The notes under the pieces were generated by a model. It was not told the DNA's origin. It searched no databases and saw only the letters and a program-made list of their open reading frames with translations. Both the position numbers and the translations under genes were made by a program. A stretch of 64,000 bases of DNA, taken from positions 1 to 64,000 of the forward strand of contig JAJPJB010000104.1 in assembly GCA_021324465.1 (NCBI GenBank). Reading direction: 5' to 3'. Of this stretch, positions 63,024 through 64,000 are shown in pieces. How positions within the stretch are numbered: the first letter of the stretch is position 1; each line of letters begins with the position of its first letter. Origin of the DNA: Hyphomicrobiaceae bacterium. GTDB lineage: Bacteria; Pseudomonadota; Alphaproteobacteria; Rhizobiales; Xanthobacteraceae.

Positions 63024-63875
63024 ATGAAACTGGTTCGTTACGGCGCCCCCGGCCGCGAAAAGCCCGGTATGATCGACAAGGACGGCAAGCTGCGGGATCT
63101 GTCAAAGATCGTGCCCGATATTGCCGGCGACGTGCTCTCGCCAAAGGGGCTGAATAGGCTGCGCAAGCTGAAACCGGAAAAGCTGCCGCCGGTGCGCGGC
63201 AATCCGCGCATCGGGCCATGCGTCGGCAAGGTCGGCAATTTCATCGCCATCGGGCTGAATTATTCCGATCACGCCGCGGAAGCCGGCATGCCGATCCCGA
63301 GCGAGCCGGTGATCTTCAACAAGGCGCCGACCTGCATCTGCGGCCCCAACGACGATACAATCATCCCCAAGGGCTCGTCCAAGCTCGATTGGGAAGTCGA
63401 GCTTGGCATCGTCATCGGCCAGCGCGCGCGCTATTTGAGCAAGGAAAACGCGCTCGACGTCGTCGCCGGCTATTGCCTCGCCAATGACGTGTCGGAGCGC
63501 GTATTTCAGATCGAGCGCGCCGGGCAATGGACCAAGGGCAAAGGCTGCGAGACTTTCGGGCCGCTCGGTCCATGGCTGGTGACCAAGGACGAGATCAAGG
63601 ACCAGCAAAACCTTGATTTGTGGCTCGATGTCAACGGCGAGAAACGCCAGCGCGGCAATACCTCGAAGATGATTTTCGACTGCCGTCACATCGTCTGGGC
63701 CTGCTCGCAATATTTTGTCATGGAGCCCGGCGATGTCATCATCACCGGCACACCGCCCGGCGTCGGCCTCGGCATGAAGCCCGAGCCGAAATTCTTGAAG
63801 GCGGGCGATGTAGTCACGCTCGGCATCACGGGCTTGGGCGAGCAGCGGCAGAGGGTGGTGAAGGCGAAGGTTTGA
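63024..63875 (+). CDS. fumarylacetoacetate hydrolase family protein (FAHD1-like)
   Basis: A 283-residue metal-dependent enzyme. SKLDWEVELGIVIG carries the two Glu metal ligands and the Asp in ANDVSERV is the third; GKGCETFGPLGPWLV and ITGTPPGVG line the active site. It is the FAHD1-like or oxaloacetate decarboxylase type, clearly different from the FAH at 43822. With the SDR it may handle a keto-acid or beta-diketone. Substrate unknown. Confidence 0.9.
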   Translation: MKLVRYGAPGREKPGMIDKDGKLRDLSKIVPDIAGDVLSPKGLNRLRKLKPEKLPPVRGNPRIGPCVGKVGNFIAIGLNYSDHAAEAGMPIPSEPVIFNKAPTCICGPNDDTIIPKGSSKLDWEVELGIVIGQRARYLSKENALDVVAGYCLANDVSERVFQIERAGQWTKGKGCETFGPLGPWLVTKDEIKDQQNLDLWLDVNGEKRQRGNTSKMIFDCRHIVWACSQYFVMEPGDVIITGTPPGVGLGMKPEPKFLKAGDVVTLGITGLGEQRQRVVKAKV

Positions 63876-63907
63876 GGTCGTGCCCCGGGCGCGCGCACAC
63901 CTGCCAT

Positions 63908-63932
63908 GACCCGCGGGCCCGACCCGCGGGTC
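63908..63932 (+). terminator. 10-bp-arm GC-rich hairpin after the FAH gene
   Basis: GACCCGCGGG (63908-63917) pairs perfectly with CCCGCGGGTC (63923-63932) around a CCCGA loop, 33 bases after the stop. Each arm also contains the palindrome CCCGCGGG. There is no T tract; it may be part of a dispersed repeat. The rest of the window end (63933-64000) shows nothing recognisable. Confidence 0.45.
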
Positions 63933-64000
63933 CGTGCGCCAGCGGCGCCTGGCCGATTGCGCCAGAGCAGGCGCCGCGGGGGTGGCGGCAGTGCCAAGGA

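Overview
The window is GC-rich chromosomal DNA from an alphaproteobacterium of the order Hyphomicrobiales (Rhizobiales), most likely close to Xanthobacteraceae/Nitrobacteraceae (Bradyrhizobium- or Pseudolabrys-like). The pointers are a CcrM-type GANTC methyltransferase, the glyQ-sppA-trmN6-DUF2007-polyprenyl synthase neighbourhood, an fbcFBH (petABC) operon followed by trmL and hemF, two Bug/TctC tricarboxylate-type binding proteins, and several short palindromic intergenic repeats of the kind common in that order. The taxonomic call is inference; no rRNA or tRNA gene was seen.

Layout. 1-6 kb: 3' part of nadC, a SleB-like cell-wall hydrolase, pyruvate phosphate dikinase with a Lys/Ala-rich N-terminal extension, and a 51-residue DUF3096-like membrane peptide. 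6-16 kb: glyS, a double-CDGSH Fe-S protein and glyQ, then a Bug-family binding protein on the other strand beside palindromic repeats, a small membrane protein, SppA-like peptidase, TrmN6-like methyltransferase, DUF2007 protein, a membrane-anchored glycosyltransferase and the divergent long-chain polyprenyl diphosphate synthase. 16-25 kb: ispE behind a large TPR protein, ETF-ubiquinone oxidoreductase, family-4-like uracil-DNA glycosylase, AzgA-type purine permease, a GT39-like membrane protein and rnhB. 25-38 kb: PA0069-type radical SAM protein, a short GT2, a MarR-GNAT fusion, moaB, a YpfJ-type zinc peptidase, ccrM with a GANTC-rich leader, ridA/mutY overlapping, a DUF721/DciA-like protein, a DsbA-like thiol protein and smc.

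38-49 kb is the most accessory part: an outer-membrane beta-barrel protein, two convergent sulfotransferase genes (one fused to TPRs), a second Bug protein divergent from an alpha/beta hydrolase-fumarylacetoacetate hydrolase-hmgA operon with a perfect 10+10 inverted repeat between them, a small membrane protein, a histidine-kinase remnant and a gamma-resorcylate decarboxylase. This looks like an aromatic-catabolism neighbourhood (homogentisate ring cleavage plus resorcylate decarboxylation). 48-54 kb: a WcaJ-type sugar-phosphate transferase, a membrane-anchored protein, LemA, an HtpX-like protease with a GPW-repeat tail, and two tandem ParA/MinD-like P-loop NTPases without a ParB. 54-64 kb: apt, the cytochrome bc1 operon, trmL, a PhoD-type phosphatase, hemF, an unrecognised membrane protein, an atypical SDR and a second FAH-family protein.

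The observations most worth following are the tandem NTPase pair beside LemA/HtpX, with two DnaA-box-like sites between them; the GANTC cluster at the ccrM start; the candidate operator at 42954-42977; and the SDR with Ser and Arg at the catalytic Tyr and Lys positions. No CRISPR array, phage or intact insertion sequence was found.
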